DNA from: Bathymodiolus brooksi
Lineage: Eukaryota; Mollusca; Bivalvia; Mytilida; Modiolidae
Assembly: GCA_963680875.1 (NCBI GenBank)
Contig: OY804576.1
Coordinates: 78,249,668 to 78,313,667, forward strand
DNA length: 64,000 bases
Direction of reading: 5' to 3'
Every line of letters starts with the position of its first letter. The stretch's first letter is position 1. The notes beneath the pieces were generated by a model. That model did no database searches and was not told where the DNA came from. It saw only the letters and a program-made list of their open reading frames with translations. Positions 12,313-24,050 of this stretch are shown here, in pieces. The position numbers and the translations under genes were made by a program.

Positions 12313-12489
12313 CATTGAAATCTGTCTAAACCGAACCTCCTTGGGATCAGTTTTTGTGTTCGGAATAGACAGGTGCTTTGTTTATGCAGGTTACATTAAC
12401 AAATATTTCCTACATTGGGTGCTTTATTTAAAGCTCGGTTTATATAACAATTCTGTTTTTTCATGGTTCAGTTTAGACAGGTTTCACCC
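12313..12489. mobile_element. TA-flanked MITE, CAGTGAAACCTGTC family
   Basis: The left end CATTGAAATCTGTCTAAACC and right end GGTTCAGTTTAGACAGGTTT are inverted repeats flanked by TA. The internal CCGAACCTCC and AGACAGGTG blocks match the copy at 32531-32918. TIR and TA target suggest a Tc1/mariner-pogo type non-autonomous element. There is no ORF. Confidence 0.7.
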
Positions 12490-12849
12490 TACTTGATTTG
12501 TTCTTTCTATGTTGCAATTATAGAAATAATAGGTGATTAATGTTACTGTCAGGATTACATGTTATTATCATGATATATATGGGTTCAAACGAATTATCAT
12601 TCACATTGTGTTAGGATTACTGTTAGAGTCAATTTAATTATGATTACACTGTCATGTAGTTTCACACGCTTCTTGAGACCTATGAAATATGATGATTTTT
12701 TTTCTTTTCATGTAGGGAAAAGAAGCCCAAATGTTTTCTGATTAGATGCATAAATAAGAAATATCAGGATAATCCTAGAGTCTATTGCTTCTAATTTATG
12801 CCACATTTTTTATCATTTTACAATGGTTTATGGATTGTAGTTGCTTGGT

Positions 12850-13040
12850 GTCATTTGCAACATTATTTCAGCTATATCGTGGCCCTCAATTATATTTTTG
12901 GAGGTAATCAGAGAACATGATAAATCCATCGTCTTCCGCAAGTCGCTGGCAAACTTTTATCACAAAGTTGTATCGAGTACATCTCACCACGGGCGTGCCT
13001 CGAACCCACAACTTTTAGTGTTGATAGACCAATGTTTCAC
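12850..13040 (-). mobile_element. SINE-1, degenerate copy
   Basis: ATTTCAGCTATATCGTGG, CGCAAGTCGCTGGCAAACTT, TTGTATCGAGTACATCTCAC and B-box region GCCTCGAACCCACAACTT. It is followed head-on by a second copy in the same orientation. Confidence 0.75.
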
Positions 13041-13065
13041 TATGATACAATATATGTATACAGTA

Positions 13066-13250
13066 TTTCAGTTGTATCTTAGTCCTCAATTTCATTAATG
13101 GAGGAAATTAGAGAACAATGATCAATACACATGCATTCGGCAAGTCACTAACAAAATTTTATCACATAAAAATGTATTGAGAACACTTCGCCATGTGAGT
13201 GCGTTGAACCCTTTAGTGGTGATAGACCCATCTTACACACTGAGTTTATG
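13066..13250 (-). mobile_element. SINE-1, degenerate copy
   Basis: ATTTCAGTTGTATCTTAG, GGCAAGTCACTAACAAAATT, CACTTCGCCATGTGAGTG and TTTAGTGGTGATAGACCC. Diverged independently of the copy at 12850. Confidence 0.7.
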
Positions 13251-13407
13251 GTATGGTACAGTGAATAATACAATTATTTTTAGCACGTCAACTGTTATGA
13301 CAGCAACATTTTAATAATTTCTATAAAATGTCATTAAATAGGTTGGGTTTTTTTTTACGAAATCAGATATTCAAGTTTTATACGTGTTTATATTATTATG
13401 AAAAGAA

Positions 13408-13545
13408 TGTTAAACAGTGATGGTCAATAATTACATCAATATCAACAATACAAACAGTGATGGTCAATAATTACACCAATATCAACAATACAAATGTTAA
13501 ACAGTGATGGTCAACAATTACACCAATATCAACAATACAAACATT
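13408..13545. repeat. 46-52-bp tandem, three copies
   Basis: AACAGTGATGGTCAATAATT with CAATATCAACAATACAAA occurs three times, with length variation from an optional TGTTAA. Confidence 0.85.
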
Positions 13546-13562
13546 TACCTCTCATATCGTTT

Positions 13563-13640
13563 ATATAATCATGAGTTTTGACTTTCCCTTTGTAAGATTG
13601 TTCTTAGTTCGGTAATTTTGTTATTACCCTTATCAATTAA
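13563..13640 (+). mobile_element. E-tail, 3' end
   Basis: ATGAGTTTTGACTTTCCC, TTTGTAAGATTGTTC and TTGTTATTACCCTTAT. Confidence 0.8.
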
Positions 13641-13789
13641 TTGAACACACAAAAAAAGACCACGACATATGGCGTTGGAAATCCAGGTCTCGTTTATAAA
13701 TTTTACCATGATATGAGTGGTGGTTGGAGAAACATTATAATGCGAACTTGCTTTAACTTATTTGTTGTGTGTTTAATACACAAAAACGA

Positions 13790-14000
13790 TGTTCGGTTCG
13801 TCTCTATCTCCAGTTGTTTGTAGGAGGGCTCATGCCTTATTTACGTTATTTGTGTTGTGTTTGTGCATACAGGTGTCCAACATATATTGCGTTGTGTTTT
13901 TGTTTTGTTTGTCTTCGTCTTGTGTTTTGTGTCTATGTTGCCAGTTTCTCTGTATTGTCTATTTTGATTGCCCCTTCGGTATTCTCTAACGTTTATGTTA
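13790..14000 (+). mobile_element. B-tail copy, well preserved
   Basis: Starts CGATGTTCGGTTCGTC and continues CTCCAGTTGTTTGTAGGAGG, TATTTACGTTATTTGTG, GTTTGTCTTCGTCTTGTG and CCCTTCGGTATTCTCTAACG. Short plus-strand open frames here are not genes. Confidence 0.88.
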
Positions 14001-14454
14001 TAAACAAAACAAAGGCCCATATGCCTATCCTACAGCATTTTTTTAATATGCATGTTGATTATTGTAGAATGTAGGTAAAATCCTGCCATCTTGATGCCAA
14101 AAAATAATAAATTATCATTTTAAATTAGAGGTTATCAATGACTAAAATACCTTAGGTTGCGAACCAAAAATCGCAAATAAAACGAAATAGGCCTATATAG
14201 GCATTAGGAAAACCCCACGTGTCACTCTTGAGAGACATTTCTTGGTAGAAAGACAGCGAATTGATAATTGTTCTTCATCTTACAACCACTGTACTGACTT
14301 ACTAATAACCTGAAGTTTATTTACGTTATTTGTGTTTGAAACAAGCGCACCGGGAAATTGTGAAAGCAAATTTGAAAGAACAAAATTGATCGTGAAATCA
14401 CACCTTAAACGAATAGCCCTTCGACTATCAAACTTATTATATAAGTAATACGGC

Positions 14455-14668
14455 TGGTGTCTTATAAGAAACTGTCACTGTTTATCCTTCGTATGCATCT
14501 GTGTTAAACCCTGGTATTTTGGTGTGGTCTGTGTTGCTAATCTTTTTAGATTGATGTGTTGTGTTTCTTGAATTGCTTTTAATCGTTCGGTGTCTAATGG
14601 ACAATGTTACCTGTTTCTCTGGATTGTCGATTCATGATTGCCCATTACGTTTCTCTAACATTTAAAAA
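14455..14668 (+). mobile_element. B-tail copy, variant
   Basis: GGCTGGTGTCTTATAAGAAA, then GGTGTGGTCTGTGTTGC, TTTCTCTGGATTGTCGATTC and TTTCTCTAACATTTA. It retains the core shared with A-tails. Confidence 0.75.
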
Positions 14669-14669
14669 T

Positions 14670-15790
14670 TTTTTATCAAAGATACAGAAATATACTGAAA
14701 CATAAGTCTTACTGATATAGGTAATAATACACAATAGGCATTTATAGTATCAAGCAAAATTACTACAAAAGAAAATTCAATAGGGGATGAAAATCAGTCA
14801 ATATAAGAATCTCCACTTGACTCCAGTCAGATCATACTATTTATATATGTTCATAAAAATAGCTCAGGTTTAGAGAATAACGAGAAAATAATTAACAGCG
14901 TAAATTTAAGAAAAGAATATTAGATTCCTTTATTACAATAACAATAATAAGACATACATTTTGTAAGATGAAATTTGACTTATCAATGGGGGAAACAAAA
15001 TCTAGGACAATCTAGGAAAATGGTATCTAAATAAAATTAGTTTTTTGTTAGATTTTTATATCTGTCAATCCATGAACGTATGAGGAGGTCAAATCACTAC
15101 ATTTGGAAGGAGCACTTTGCATTCATATTCTGAAGCGTTCTACTCTTTTACTGCTCAGTGCCCCCACAATTTCGTAGACTAGCGGCTGATTGGTCAGATG
15201 AACCGTCACACCCTTGACGTAAACAGGATATTGACTGTCGTTAGACTTTGTAATTTTGTAATTTGTCTACAATCAGCAGAATTTAGCTAAAGATTATACA
15301 CTTACCTGACATTCGTACTATTTATTTTATTTTATCTTTTCTGTGATAGAATACAATCCTTAGAGTTAAATTTAATACTTGGGTTAATAATTATTTGATC
15401 GATATCATCACGGTGTGATGATTGGGGATGTTATTTGATTTTCAAGGCCAGGATTCTCATTGGCTAGTCGTCTAATTTTTTTGAGTGTTTTCTATATTGA
15501 ATTTTAGACCATTAAAATAACATGGCGGAGTTAAATCTGTTATAAGAGGGTTGCAATTTCCCTGATTTGATATCTAGAATCCCAATTATTTCAATCTCAC
15601 ATACTAAAGCATAATATGCCACATGATCTTGATCAGTACAACAGCAGTTCCAGTGAATGATATGTTGATGGATTGATTTGTCTATTATTGGATTGATTGG
15701 TTGACGGATTCTTATTTAACGTTAATTTATATTCAGGATGAGAGCATACTCAATAATATATTAAAGGGATGGGTCAATCAGATCAGCCGA
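14670..15790. other. no recognised feature
   Basis: AT-rich. A short inverted pair ATCGATATCATCACGGTGTGATGATTG-like at 15398 was seen but is too short to classify. Confidence 0.5.
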
Positions 15791-16451
15791 CTTTTTACTG
15801 CCACTGAAAAGTATGAAGAGTTGGGTAGGGACGAGCCATTTAGTATTTTGTGGCGGCTACAATGCGCATACTCTTTTTTCGAAATCTACAAAAAAGGTCT
15901 TTAGTGTGTAGCACGCTCCAATCCGTATGATCCACCATCAAGCGTTTCGTATCATAACCTGGCAATCCCCCGTTTTATCAATATTATCAAAATGTTTAAT
16001 TCTGGACAACTTTGTTCATTTGTAAAAACTAATTGAACTCTTAGTGCCAAATTCAGATGGTAGTTAAAAGAAATGTCTTCAGGGTAATGTTAGCACTATA
16101 TTATAAGAGTCGATATCATAGGTTTTTCTAATTTATTATAAATGCATAATATGCTTTTTTCTAGAGATCGTTATTTATTTAAACACAATTTTACGTATTT
16201 ATGTTGTGGTGTTTTTTATGTTCAGTGAGTTAGGGTGAGAGGTGATTGTTCGTTTTGTGGATTTTTGTGGAAATGAAGACAATCACAGTTTAAACTTTCT
16301 TTCCGTGATGCCCTCTACTTCTTTCACATCAATATTTATTGAACTACACATATATCCCATGAATGTAAAGCATGAATAAGAACTACTTGTATTAAGTGTT
16401 TTTGATAGATAGTCGACATCATGAGATAGTGGGTTGTTATTAGGTTGGTTG

Positions 16452-16540
16452 GTTTATGGTGTTTAACGCCACGTTCAACAATATTTCAGTTATATCGTGG
16501 AAGTCAGTTTTATTGGTGGAGGAAACTAGAGTTCCCGGAG
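16452..16540 (-). mobile_element. SINE-1, 3' half only
   Basis: TTTATGGTGTTTAACGCCAC, TTCAACAATATTTCAGTTAT and TTTTATTGGTGGAGGAAAC; stops at CCCGGAG, a 5'-truncated insertion. Confidence 0.85.
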
Positions 16541-16544
16541 ATCT

Positions 16545-17550
16545 GAAATTCTATGTAAATAAATGTATTTTAATGCTTATCATTTTTTATGAGATCTACA
16601 GCATACTTTGCAGCTTCTGGACATGGTCCGGTTATTATGTTGACTGATATTTAGCTAATTAAATTTAATATCTTCAGTATTAAATTTATTTATTTTCTTG
16701 AAATGTTAATTCCATGTTTTATAGCACGAATTTGTTAATCCATAATTTAAAGAAAGCCATTACAGGTACCTTTTCCGTACACGTATTTAAGTGTGCCTGG
16801 AAGAGCATGCTTTGCATGCTTCTATCGTGCGAAGTTTTGATATAAAGTGTGTGGAAATAAGCTATATTTGCACACAACATTTTTGGAACGACACCAGTAC
16901 ACTTCAAATCCCACCCACCCATTTATCCCTTATGTCTTATTTAGAACCTTTTTGCTGTGCTCTGGTCTCTATTTTCAGACCACACTGCTTTTGTCATAGC
17001 TACATGAATATCTACAGCTATGGAGTGATCAGTATAGACACATAGCAGTTTTCATCATTTGATCATGTTACGAATATAGTGAAATTGGACGATGGACAAT
17101 TGGCGGAATTTATCTGTTGATACTAAACTGCTTTGCAATCAACCCAACAGAATTGGACGTTGTGCTACATTGATTGGTTATCCTTCAATGTTTTTCGTCA
17201 ACAAGTTGTATATTGGCCATTTGATAGTTTAATTTTGTATTTGTATATTAAAAGCTATGACAAATTATCAGCCAAAACTATTCATGTGTTTGTTGTCATT
17301 GACTATGCTACATGGCCAGATATTGGCATCATTTGAAGTCTGTCACATACACAGAGTGTAAACACCACATCAATTGCAATTCACATCTTCAGGTTATCGT
17401 GGCTACAATTCCAAGGTCTCGTTAGTTATAGTTGGCTCGCAATTTATATAAAATAATTTCTAATAAATTTTTACTAAAGTTAAAGCTATTTTAAATTTAC
17501 TTATTAGAACACTACTAGTGCTAATTAGAATTCAAAAATAAAAGTTGATG
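16545..17550. other. no recognised feature
   Basis: AT-rich; only short, unsupported open frames. A small palindrome AGCATGCTTTGCATGCT lies at about 16803. Confidence 0.5.
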
Positions 17551-17555
17551 AAAAA

Positions 17556-17625
17556 CGATTTTCAATTCAATTCAATTTTATTATTATAGTTAACGTGAAA
17601 ATCATTATACAAAACAATAAAGAAC
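17556..17625 (-). mobile_element. LINE 3' end with (AATTG)n-type tail
   Basis: TTCAATTCAATTCAATTTTA followed by TTATTATAG is the reverse complement of a LINE 3' end with a pentanucleotide tail. Only the terminus is present. Confidence 0.45.
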
Positions 17626-17639
17626 GTTTACATAAAACT

Positions 17640-17800
17640 AAGGTTCTCCTCGCTCAGACATACAAGGGTTCTTTCTTGCTATCCTGCTTAATTATGACAT
17701 TTTGTTTACTTGCTCCCAAAGACTATTACATTATTTGGTTTTCTTATCTTTTGACTTTGCGTAGTGTGCACTAAATTAGATATCTACGTTTTAATTACAA
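17640..17800 (+). mobile_element. C-tail fragment
   Basis: AAGGTTCTCCTCGCTCAGAC, TTACTTGCTCCCAAAGACTA, TTATTTGGTTTTCTTATC and TTAGATATCTACGTTTTA. Confidence 0.7.
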
Positions 17801-18819
17801 GCGGGCTTACAAGTCAAGCTTAAAGTTACAATAGTACTATATAATGATGCGGTTCTAGAAACGTATTTTTTTCAAGCAAAGATCAGTGACCATTTGATGT
17901 ACTTGTTAGACGTATCTTAATACAGGCTTATCTAATAAAGGCTAATACCAATAAGAATTTCTGATCCTCGAAAATACTATGCAAATTTTAATTACGAATC
18001 CGTCTAATCTATTTTGGAATAGATTGCAAATCAAACAAATGATAAATTTGAAGAGGAAATTAATGTAAAAAGATTGGTTCCTTGATAATCCAGCGCTATA
18101 AACTATTGTTATTTCTCAAACAGATGACTTTTTTCCAGGCAAAATTTTCTAATGATAAATTACTTTCTCAAATATTAGATCTCCATCAGACATGCGTATC
18201 TTTGAAAAACGAGTATTACTTTGGAATCCAAGGAAAAGATAAATAAAAAAAAACGAAACAGAACAGATTTAATTATCCGGTTTATAAATATTATATATTG
18301 ATGATGTATCTATCTAATACCTATTATTTTATTTTGATTATGAGGGGATGTAATGGATGAATTTCTTTTATGCTTAATAGTGTATGCTAATATATACGTT
18401 GTAGAGAACTGTATTAAAGAAAAAAACATTAATTTAGAACCGGGTTGCTATAAGAATTGTTTTTTTAATTTAGTCTACGAATATTTCTGGACCACCACAA
18501 TCCGGGTTTAGGATATCTTTAATTAACAAAGGACCTCCGTAAATAATAGTCCAAATCGTTTTATTTAGGATCTCCTTAATTCGTATGCAGCATTTCCTTA
18601 AATATTTTAGGACATCCATAAATGATGCATGGTAAATGTCACTAATGTTTCCGACCTTTTCCAACATCCGCCTTTTTTACTTGTAGCATTCAAAACGTCC
18701 GTCCGTAGATCCATAATAGTACCACCCTTTACCTACGTGATATATTATGCATAAGCTTGTTCTCATCGGTCGTGAATATATCTGAAATATTCATCACATG
18801 ACTTTTAGATAATATTTTT

Positions 18820-18945
18820 GTTGACCTTGTTATTCAATGAATGAACCAGAATGTTTTGTAATAAGTCTTTCCGATCTTTAGATGATGAGCACACACGATG
18901 AAGATTATTCCAGAACCGCGTCGTGTGTACTAAATTAGATCTTAT
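18820..18945 (+). mobile_element. C-tail, terminal part
   Basis: TGAAGATTATTCCAGAACCGC and GTCGTGTGTACTAAATTAGA, degenerate. Confidence 0.55.
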
Positions 18946-19034
18946 TACATGTATGTACAAATATAATTACATAACATGAATATACAATGTATATTGCATT
19001 CTCACTGAGGCGTAGATTGAACAGGTTTGAGACA

Positions 19035-19300
19035 TACAAAAAACTAGAGGCTCAATGGACTGAACTGTGTCGCTCACCTGTCATTTTGCTTTGAGAACAC
19101 TTTATTCAGAACCTTCCATAGGTACTTCCTACAAATTTCAAATTATTTGGCCAAATGGTTTCAGAGAAGATTTTTTATATTGGCCAATCACAAACAAGAA
19201 CGATCTCCCATCCACCATTCTGATGGAAATCAAGGTCCTATCTTGGGGCCAACAAAAATGTCTTGGCTACATAACCAAGAAATTAAAATTTGATTGAACG
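19035..19300 (+). repeat. bivalve GTGTCGCTCACCTG repeat
   Basis: ACTAGAGGCTCAATGGACTG and TGTGTCGCTCACCTGTCATT open a block I recognise as a dispersed repeat of bivalve genomes. The 76-codon frame inside it belongs to the repeat. Confidence 0.5.
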
Positions 19301-19555
19301 TGAAATAAACATATGTTTCATCATAATCAGGCTATAATTCATAAAACTTTATCAGATATGGTGCACTTTAATTTCAGTTCGGAAGAAGTTCCGGTCCTTT
19401 AAGCAGACAAGAAAAACAGAATTTGCGAACATAACTGTGATTCTATTCACCCAGAGTGATACGTATCCTAATGTACTGCTCAATTGTAATTAAAGTGAAT
19501 GACGCAATTAGAAACTAAACCCAGATGAATTGTATGAAAGAAGTAAATTAGTCGA

Positions 19556-19765
19556 GGCAGGTCTGGTACACTTTGGTTCACCCCTGGTTTAGTGCCGTTC
19601 GTGTTGCTCAATCTGTAGATTTCTTTCTTTATAGTGTTTTCATGATCATAGTTTTCCATTGTTTTTTTTTCTTTCTTGTGGTTTTGGTCACTGCATTGTC
19701 TGTCCTTTGAATTGCGGCTTCTGATTACCCTTTCCTCCTTTGGTATCTTCAGGTCTTTTCTTTGG
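19556..19765 (+). mobile_element. A-tail copy
   Basis: GTTCACCCCTGGTTTAGTG, TTCGTGTTGCTCAATCTGTA, GCATTGTCTGTCCTTTGAAT, GCGGCTTCTGATTACCC and GGTATCTTCAGGTC. Confidence 0.85.
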
Positions 19766-20427
19766 TCTGCCTGTGTTTATAATTTCACAATTTTCAACTT
19801 TTTTCAATAAGATCATAATCTTTCAATCCGTTCAAAATGATGCTGACAACATCGATAATGAACTCTTAAGAAGAAAACGACGAAAATTATTCAATGTGCA
19901 AATGAGCACAGGCAACGACCGGTTATTGTCGGTTTTTGTACCCCAAGGTTAAAGAATTATGCAAATATCTAAAGTGAAAAATAATTGAAAATTACAAAGG
20001 AACAAAAGGTTTGGTTCTTCAATGTTCGTTACTTCTAATATATTGACAAATTGCTTAGACCGGGCTATTTTGTGCAATGAAAGTTCCTTTGACAGCTGAT
20101 TGTAGAAAGATACAACTGAACAACATACACGCTGCGTTGTCATCAGAAAAGCAATTTTCTATAACTGAAAAAAATAGACATCTGCATTCAATGGTGATAA
20201 ATATATTTCCATATATAATTAATCCATTAAGATATGAAATGTAATAAACAATTGTTGTGATCGGCTTGGGCATAACACCGGATATTGACATGGTGGCAAG
20301 GCGGAAGTAGTCTCGTGGAAAGAAAATATGAACTTCCCAAGAGTTTGATTAGCAAACCATGCTTAAATGTTGAGCTTACTTGTCTTCTTCTTAGAGTTAA
20401 TTTTGTAAAATACAGCTTTATTATCCA

Positions 20428-21046
20428 CCCCTTTATCTGTGTGTACCTATAATGAACTATGAATCCCTTTATCTGTGTGTACCTATAATGAAGTATGAAT
20501 CCCTTTATCTGTGTGTACCTATAATGAACTATGAATCCCTTTATCTGTGTGTACCTATAATGAAGTATGAATCCCTTTATCTGTGTGTACCTATAATGAA
20601 GTATGAATCCCTTTATCTGTGTGTACCTATAATGAACTATGAATCCCTTTATCTGTGTGTACCTATAATGAAGTATGAATCCCTTTATCTGTGTGTACCT
20701 ATAATGAAGTATGAATCCCTTTATCTGTGTGTAGCTATAATGAAGTATGAATGCCTTTATCTGTGTGTACCTATAATGAAGTATGAATCCCTTTATCTGT
20801 GTGTACCTATAATGAACTATGAATCCCTTTATCTGTGTGTACCTATAATGAAGTATGAATCCCTTTATCTGTGTGTACCTATAATGAAGTATGAATCCCT
20901 TTATCTGTGTGTACCTATAATGAAGTATGAATCCCTTTATCTGTGTGTACCTATAATGAACTATGAATCCCTTTATCTGTGTGTACCTATAATGAACTAT
21001 GAATCCCTTTATCTGTGTGTACCTATAATGAACTATGAATCCCTTT
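20428..21046. repeat. 36-bp tandem array
   Basis: About 17 copies of a 36-bp unit containing CCCTTTATCTGTGTGTACCT. The main variation is AACTATGAAT versus AAGTATGAAT, which alternates irregularly and would allow copy-order tracing. The 220-codon plus-strand frame arises because 36 is divisible by 3. Confidence 0.95.
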
Positions 21047-21094
21047 TATGTAGATCTTTCTTTTCGACAAGACTTTTGTCGTACTTGCCTATGA

Positions 21095-21300
21095 GAAACA
21101 CAGCGGGTATCTAATAAGAAACCGGAACTGATTACCCTTCTCGAGCGCCTAGGTATTTGTGTGGTACTCATCTTTTTAGTTTTCTGTGTTGTGTTTTCTC
21201 TTGTTTGTTTGTCATCGTTCTATGTCTTGTGCCCAACGTGACCAGTGTCTCTGAACTGTCCTTTCTTGATTGCCCCTTTGGTTTTCTCTAACGTGTATGT
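21095..21300 (+). mobile_element. B-tail copy beside the 36-bp array
   Basis: ACAGCGGGTATCTAATAAGA, GGAACTGATTACCCTTCTCG, GTCTCTGAACTGTCCTTTC and TTTTCTCTAACGTGTATG. The array ends about 50 bp upstream. Confidence 0.8.
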
Positions 21301-21410
21301 ACTACTTATACAACACGATTATACGCAGATGACACTACTTTGCACAAATTTCCATCTTTAATATCTTATCTAAATAATACTTTGACTAGCAGCTTCAACA
21401 ATAATGTTAC

Positions 21411-21878
21411 TATATAGATGATGTCCTTTCACTAAATAATTCTAGGCTTGGTGATTTTGTTGATCGCATCTATTCCATTGAGCTTGAAATAAAGGATACC
21501 ACAGATACAGATAGGTCTGCTTCATACCTTGACCTACACCTCGAAATCGACAGTGAGGTTCGGTTAAGAACGAAACTTTACGACAAAAGAGATGATTTCA
21601 ATTTTCCCATTGTGAACTTTCCATTTATATGTAGCAACATTCCAGCAGCACCTGCATATGGAGTATATATATCTCAGATGATACGATATTCCAGAGCTTG
21701 TGGTTCCTAACAGGATTTCCTTGATAGAGGGTTGCTGCTAACAAGGAAGCTACTGAACCAAGGGTTCCTTTTGGTAAAGTTGAAGTTATCACTTCCAAAA
21801 TTTTACAAATGACCACGGATATGTTCCACTTGTCGTAAGCATTTCCCGGTCCTTTCCTCATTCACGACTTATTATCGG
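21411..21878 (+). pseudogene. reverse transcriptase C-terminal fragment
   Basis: Begins at the catalytic motif YIDDVLSLNNS and continues with VDRIYSIELEIKDTTDT, SYLDLHLEID, KLYDKRDDFNFPI and YISQMIRYSRACG. An in-frame stop follows ACGS, and later parts (FLDRGLLL, LLNQGFLLVKLK) shift frame. I recognise this as a bivalve retroelement RT, possibly Penelope-like, but the class is unsure. It is 5' truncated and runs straight into an A-tail. Confidence 0.8.
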
Positions 21879-21879
21879 G

Positions 21880-22120
21880 TTGGTAACTAGATTAACACGA
21901 TTGGTGCCACTAGTGGAGCAGGAACTGCTTACCCTTTCGGAGCACCTGAGTTCACCCCCGGTTTTTAGTGGGGTTCGTGTTACTCGATCTTTAGTTTTAT
22001 ATGTATGTTTTGTAGATCGTTGTTTGTTCTTTTGTACTTTTTCTTTTGGCCATTGTGTTGTCTGTTCTTCTTCGATATACGGATTCTGATTACCCCTTTA
22101 GTATCTTCAAACTCTTCTTA
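21880..22120 (+). mobile_element. A-tail directly 3' of the RT fragment
   Basis: GGTGCCACTAGTGGAGCAGG, GAACTGCTTACCCTTTCGGA, GAGTTCACCCCCGGTTTTTA, GGCCATTGTGTTGTCTGTTC and AGTATCTTCAAACTC. Continuity with the RT fragment identifies A-tails as that element's 3' UTR. Confidence 0.88.
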
Positions 22121-22629
22121 CTAATGATTGTTTGTTTGGTTGCTGTTTTACTTCAAGTGATTTGGTTGCTGTTTAATGTTAAGTGTCTTGGTTGCTGTTT
22201 AACACCTTGAGATTTGTCATGAGCACTTTGAATGCTTCAATTTATACGCCGGCTGTAGCAATGTTTGAAAAGTTAGCACGGCCACAAAGATACAAAAGGG
22301 TTCAGCCTTTAAATGCAATTAATTCATAATGTGCATTAATGATGTAGCAACGGAACATTATTACTTACATTCTTTTCTCATGGCTTATATGACCAAAACC
22401 CAAATAAAATATTGGTTAACGGACATTCCAATGCAACAGAATATTGTTTAGGAAATCCCTACTTATAAGATGAAACAAATGCAATAAAATCACACAATGC
22501 CGAAACATTTCCACAATCCAATCGATAATCGTAGAAACATGCGAGATCGATACCAATATATGATTTATAACTATTGAAATTTAAAGTATTTTGTCAGTCC
22601 CTAAGCAATGTAATTCATTAAAACTAAGG

Positions 22630-22805
22630 TACATTTTTTTTAGGCATAGGTAACCTTAGTCGACTTAAGCTATCCTGTGTAGGCCCTTTGGCTGACTTGC
22701 TCCAAAAGACTTTCCAAACTTTTCACTATGAGGGTACCTGATAAAAGGCATTTCAGAAACGTTATTTGCACACTAAATGAGAAATCTACGTCTTTATTGA
22801 AATAA
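22630..22805 (+). mobile_element. C-tail copy
   Basis: GGCATAGGTAACCTTAGTCG, CTTGCTCCAAAAGAC, CATTTCAGAAACGTTATTTG and AGAAATCTACGTCTTTAT. Confidence 0.75.
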
Positions 22806-22990
22806 TCTGGAAGTCCATAACTCCATTTTTGCATTGACTTTTTAAACTACGGATAGCATGCATGGAACCAGTAAAGTTAACCCGTTCACATCACATGGTG
22901 TAATTCTATTTTTTTTCTTGTTGTGATGTCCAATTATTTTTTTTATTTTTTTTATTTTTTTATTTTATGCTTCACAAGTAATGTTTTGTT

Positions 22991-24050
22991 GTATAGTCTG
23001 TTTGGTGACTCTGAAAATAGGGGAAAAAATTATTTAAAAATCAGGGATTTGCTTTCTATTGCTCTTTTTAACATTTTAGGCACACATTATTCAATACATA
23101 TCTGAGTAAAAGTTGTCAAAGAAAAAATTCAAATAATAAAAAAAATCTCCATAGGGCCCAATACTAATTTTATCAGATTGTAAGTAAAGGAGGCTGCCAT
23201 TATAATGAACAGCCTTACCTGTTCTTTCCTGTCTGTTGTTATGCTAATTTCAGTCACATGGGAATGCCATATTAGGCTAAAGATTCAAGATGTTTTGAAT
23301 AATTGATAAACAGTTTGACCATTTAAAACTAATGATGTAAAGGACTTAATAATAAAAGGATTTAAAACCATAACCCCAGAAAAGTGGACTAACTTTTGCA
23401 TTCATGTTGAAAACAAAATAGAACCACAATATTGGAAATCTGACCACATTATAGAGGAAATTCCAAAAATTATTATAAATCTAGACAGTGATAGTGACAC
23501 TGATTCAGATGGGGATCATGACAGTGAGGGTGAAACTACTGATATGTACTGGTCAGAATAAACAACGTTTTCAGGTAATTTTGTTCTCTATTATTAACCT
23601 CTATGCACATAAAGGGAATGGATAGTTTGCATGTACTTTAAATGCTCCACAATCAGTTATGTAATAATGTATCATCATTATTGATTTTTACCTGAACAGG
23701 TGTAAATCTAATTTGAATATTGTCCATATTTGGTATGGCCAGTAGTAAACATCTGATGTAACATGCTAATGATGAAATCAGCTGACTTGCTGTTTGTCAA
23801 TACTGACCACATGTTGCTGTTCATTTCAGTAGTATTTACTCCCATGTTTGTTACATGACAAAATGACAGAATTTTACAATTAAGTCCTATGGCAAACTTT
23901 TTTATTCTTTAATGAATTTTTTTGATAAATTCACCTATAATATGTAATAATAAGTCCTTAATATAAATATAATTAAAAAGAAAATTTGACAACCCGTTGA
24001 TTTTTTAGGAATTTTTTTCCCTATTTTCAGAGTCACCAAACAGACTATAC
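22991..24050. mobile_element. TIR DNA transposon, ~1.06 kb, TA target
   Basis: The ends are about 40-bp inverted repeats: GTATAGTCTGTTTGGTGACT on the left and AGTCACCAAACAGACTATAC on the right, both continuing through TCTGAAAATAGGG. TATA at each edge fits a TA target. The interior keeps only the end of a transposase, so it is an internally deleted, probably immobile copy. Confidence 0.85.
23319..23561 (+). pseudogene. transposase C-terminal fragment inside the TIR element
   Basis: An 80-codon open frame without ATG, ending TAA. It contains VKDLIIKGF, TPEKWTNFCIHVENKI and an acidic tail INLDSDSDTDSDGDHDSEGE. The TPEKWxNFxxHV motif followed by an acidic Ser/Asp tail is typical of the C-terminus of a metazoan Tc1-like/DDE transposase family, from memory. 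The catalytic domain is missing. Confidence 0.7.

Noticed and set aside
11797..12329. 150- and 122-codon frames with perfect 8-residue repeats (MSKRCDCG)
   Set aside because: They exist only because the 24-bp satellite unit is divisible by 3 and stop-free; flanking codons belong to an A-tail and unrelated sequence.
15701..15904. 67-codon frame with an acceptor-like upstream tract, exon-like at first sight
   Set aside because: Part of it (15796-15868) matches another repeat at 7250-7312, and the donor side is poor.
20452..21114. 220-codon frame of 12-residue repeats
   Set aside because: Translation of a 36-bp satellite; no splice or start context and no non-repetitive domain.
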